The position numbers were made by a program, and so were the translations under genes. Positions 61,923-62,538 of a stretch of DNA of 62,538 nucleotides are shown piece by piece. The stretch is from Calditrichaceae bacterium (GTDB lineage Bacteria; Calditrichota; Calditrichia; RBG-13-44-9; J075): contig JABWBP010000016.1 of assembly GCA_013360445.1 (NCBI GenBank), forward strand, positions 120,404 to 182,941. The letters run 5' to 3'. Position 1 is the first letter of the stretch; each line of letters begins with the position of its first letter. The notes beneath the pieces were generated by a model. The model was not told the origin of the DNA. It saw only the letters and a program-made list of their open reading frames with translations, and searched no databases.

Positions 61923-61950
61923 TTGACCTCCCCCCCCCCTCATATATTAT
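61923..61950 (+). promoter_or_regulatory. Promoter with C10 tract in the spacer (possible phase variation)
   Basis: TTGACC (61923-61928) and TATTAT (61945-61950) are separated by 16 bases, of which ten (61930-61939) are consecutive C. Slippage in the tract would change the spacing. The alternative -10 TATATT would give 14. A hairpin GGGGG/CCCCC (61877-61896) lies just upstream. The promoter faces the exported gene at 62213. Confidence 0.45.
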
Positions 61951-62212
61951 CTTTCAGCGGGAAAGAAAATGAGGGAAGGGATTCTCACCCGGATTCACCT
62001 TTGAGCATTGGGATTACGGTGATGAGCCATTTATTCACCGGCGCGATCTGCAAAGATATTCTTGGCAGAAAATCCTTCTTCCGGCGAGGGCGTTCAGGCG
62101 GCCTGCGCCGGGCATACCATTTCGCCAAACCAAATCACCAGGTAAGCCCGTTTTCAACTCCCCGGTGGGGATGGAAGCGGGCTTTATGTTTTTAGACCCG
62201 GAGGTATTTACC
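61951..62212 (+). promoter_or_regulatory. Long structured leader of the exported gene
   Basis: About 255 nt lie between the predicted start and the ATG at 62213. The leader contains many self-complementary segments (for example ATTCACC with GGTGAT) and ends with the hairpin at 62144-62184. I recognise none of the known riboswitch cores. No credible gene lies in 61793-62212; a plus-strand frame of 96 codons there has no coding character. Confidence 0.35.
62144..62193 (+). terminator. Terminator-like hairpin just upstream of a start codon
   Basis: AAGCCCG (62144-62150) pairs with CGGGCTT (62178-62184), with an inner CTCCCC/GGGGAT stem around a GGT turn, and TATGTTTTT follows. It lies 20 bases before the gene at 62213 and within its leader, so it could act as a conditional attenuator, or mark the end of a leader RNA. 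Confidence 0.45.
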
Positions 62213-62538
62213 ATGCAACGGATAATTTTATTAGTCGCAGTGTTTTCTTTTTTACCACCGTTCCTGCCTGCCCAGCCCACCACCTGGGAGTCGCTGACCA
62301 ACCGCATTCCCGGTTTAACCGAGCAGCGCCTGCGCCACTTAGGGCAAAGCTACACCGTGGAAGAGGTAGAGCCTAACCTGTTGAAAATGACCCACAAAGA
62401 AATTGGCCTGGTGCGCTACGTGGATATTACCGACCACCAGTTTGATTTTGACAACCCCCCTGCCAACGTGCAGGTGATTGACTTGATTAACGCGGATACA
62501 ACGCTATATAATTGGAAATATATTCGCAAAAAAACAAT
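62213..62538 (+). CDS. Exported protein, 5' part only
   Basis: Starts at ATG 62213 with GGAGGT nine bases upstream and runs to the window edge, 108 codons. A clear signal peptide (MQRIILLVAVFSFLPPFLPA) is followed by PTTWESLTNRIPGLTEQRLR and HKEIGLVRYVDITDHQFDFD. I do not recognise the family. It lies behind the C-tract promoter and the structured leader, both pointing to regulated expression. Whether it carries a sorting tail is outside the window. Confidence 0.7.
   Translation, partial: MQRIILLVAVFSFLPPFLPAQPTTWESLTNRIPGLTEQRLRHLGQSYTVEEVEPNLLKMTHKEIGLVRYVDITDHQFDFDNPPANVQVIDLINADTTLYNWKYIRKKT

Noticed and set aside
61905-62195. Plus-strand frame of 96 codons in the leader
   Set aside because: Starts inside the promoter region, has no ribosome site and no coding-like composition.
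1-62538. tRNA, rRNA, insertion sequence or prophage genes
   Set aside because: None recognised on either strand; absence by eye is not proof.

Overview
The window (about 62.5 kb, moderately GC-rich) reads as a free-living, LPS-bearing, Gram-negative bacterium of the Fibrobacterota-Chlorobiota-Bacteroidota (FCB) side of the tree. The evidence is a TonB-dependent receptor with an N-terminal carboxypeptidase-regulatory-like domain, a PorV/PorQ-type outer membrane protein, several exported proteins ending in the 'NPFNP' type-A sorting domain of type IX secretion, an LptE-like lipoprotein, and a MoxR/DUF58/transglutaminase operon. I infer a Calditrichota/KSB1/Ignavibacteria-like lineage, but no rRNA or other marker in the window settles it.

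Layout. 1-9.6 kb: a partial tocopherol-cyclase-like gene, an exported GH133-type glucanase, an L-fucose/D-arabinose isomerase, a LacI-type regulator with a promoter and operator-like palindrome downstream of it, an aldose-1-epimerase-like gene and galactokinase. 9.8-30.6 kb: an exported/surface block with a LamG protein, two envelope proteins, a TonB receptor, three tandem paralogous secreted proteins, PorV, a GH63-like glycosidase and a metalloprotease-like protein, the last two sharing an uncharacterised module. 30.7-38.6 kb: ribulokinase, a response regulator and six-PAS histidine kinase, a sigma-54 activator and LptE. 38.7-50.7 kb: TPR proteins, a cation-diffusion transporter with a downstream in-frame-UGA (selenocysteine) thioredoxin-like lipoprotein, and the MoxR-transglutaminase-DUF58 operon. 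50.9-62.5 kb: class II and class I fumarases flanking an orphan XRE regulator, an AT-richer MjaI-like restriction-modification pair, an AmrS-type radical SAM enzyme, a TPR protein, SufE, a double-rhodanese sulfurtransferase, a YpdA-type reductase, and a partial exported protein behind a promoter whose spacer holds a C10 tract.

The genes suggest a heterotroph that breaks down oligosaccharides outside the cell or in the periplasm, takes up products through TonB/porin-type channels, and processes galactose and fucose/arabinose-type sugars under a LacI regulator. A second theme is thiol and redox chemistry: the selenoprotein, sulfurtransferase, SufE and YpdA.

Two features stand out. First, a probable selenoprotein at 41270-41662 whose UGA would otherwise be read as a stop, with a SECIS-like hairpin right after it. 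Second, a recurring intergenic architecture of very short tandem repeats (period 7, 8, 9 or 16), in five places arranged as two reverse-complementary arms around a short core; two of these cores are nearly identical. Several families of short palindromes are also dispersed between genes. No tRNA, rRNA, CRISPR array, transposase or integrase was recognised.
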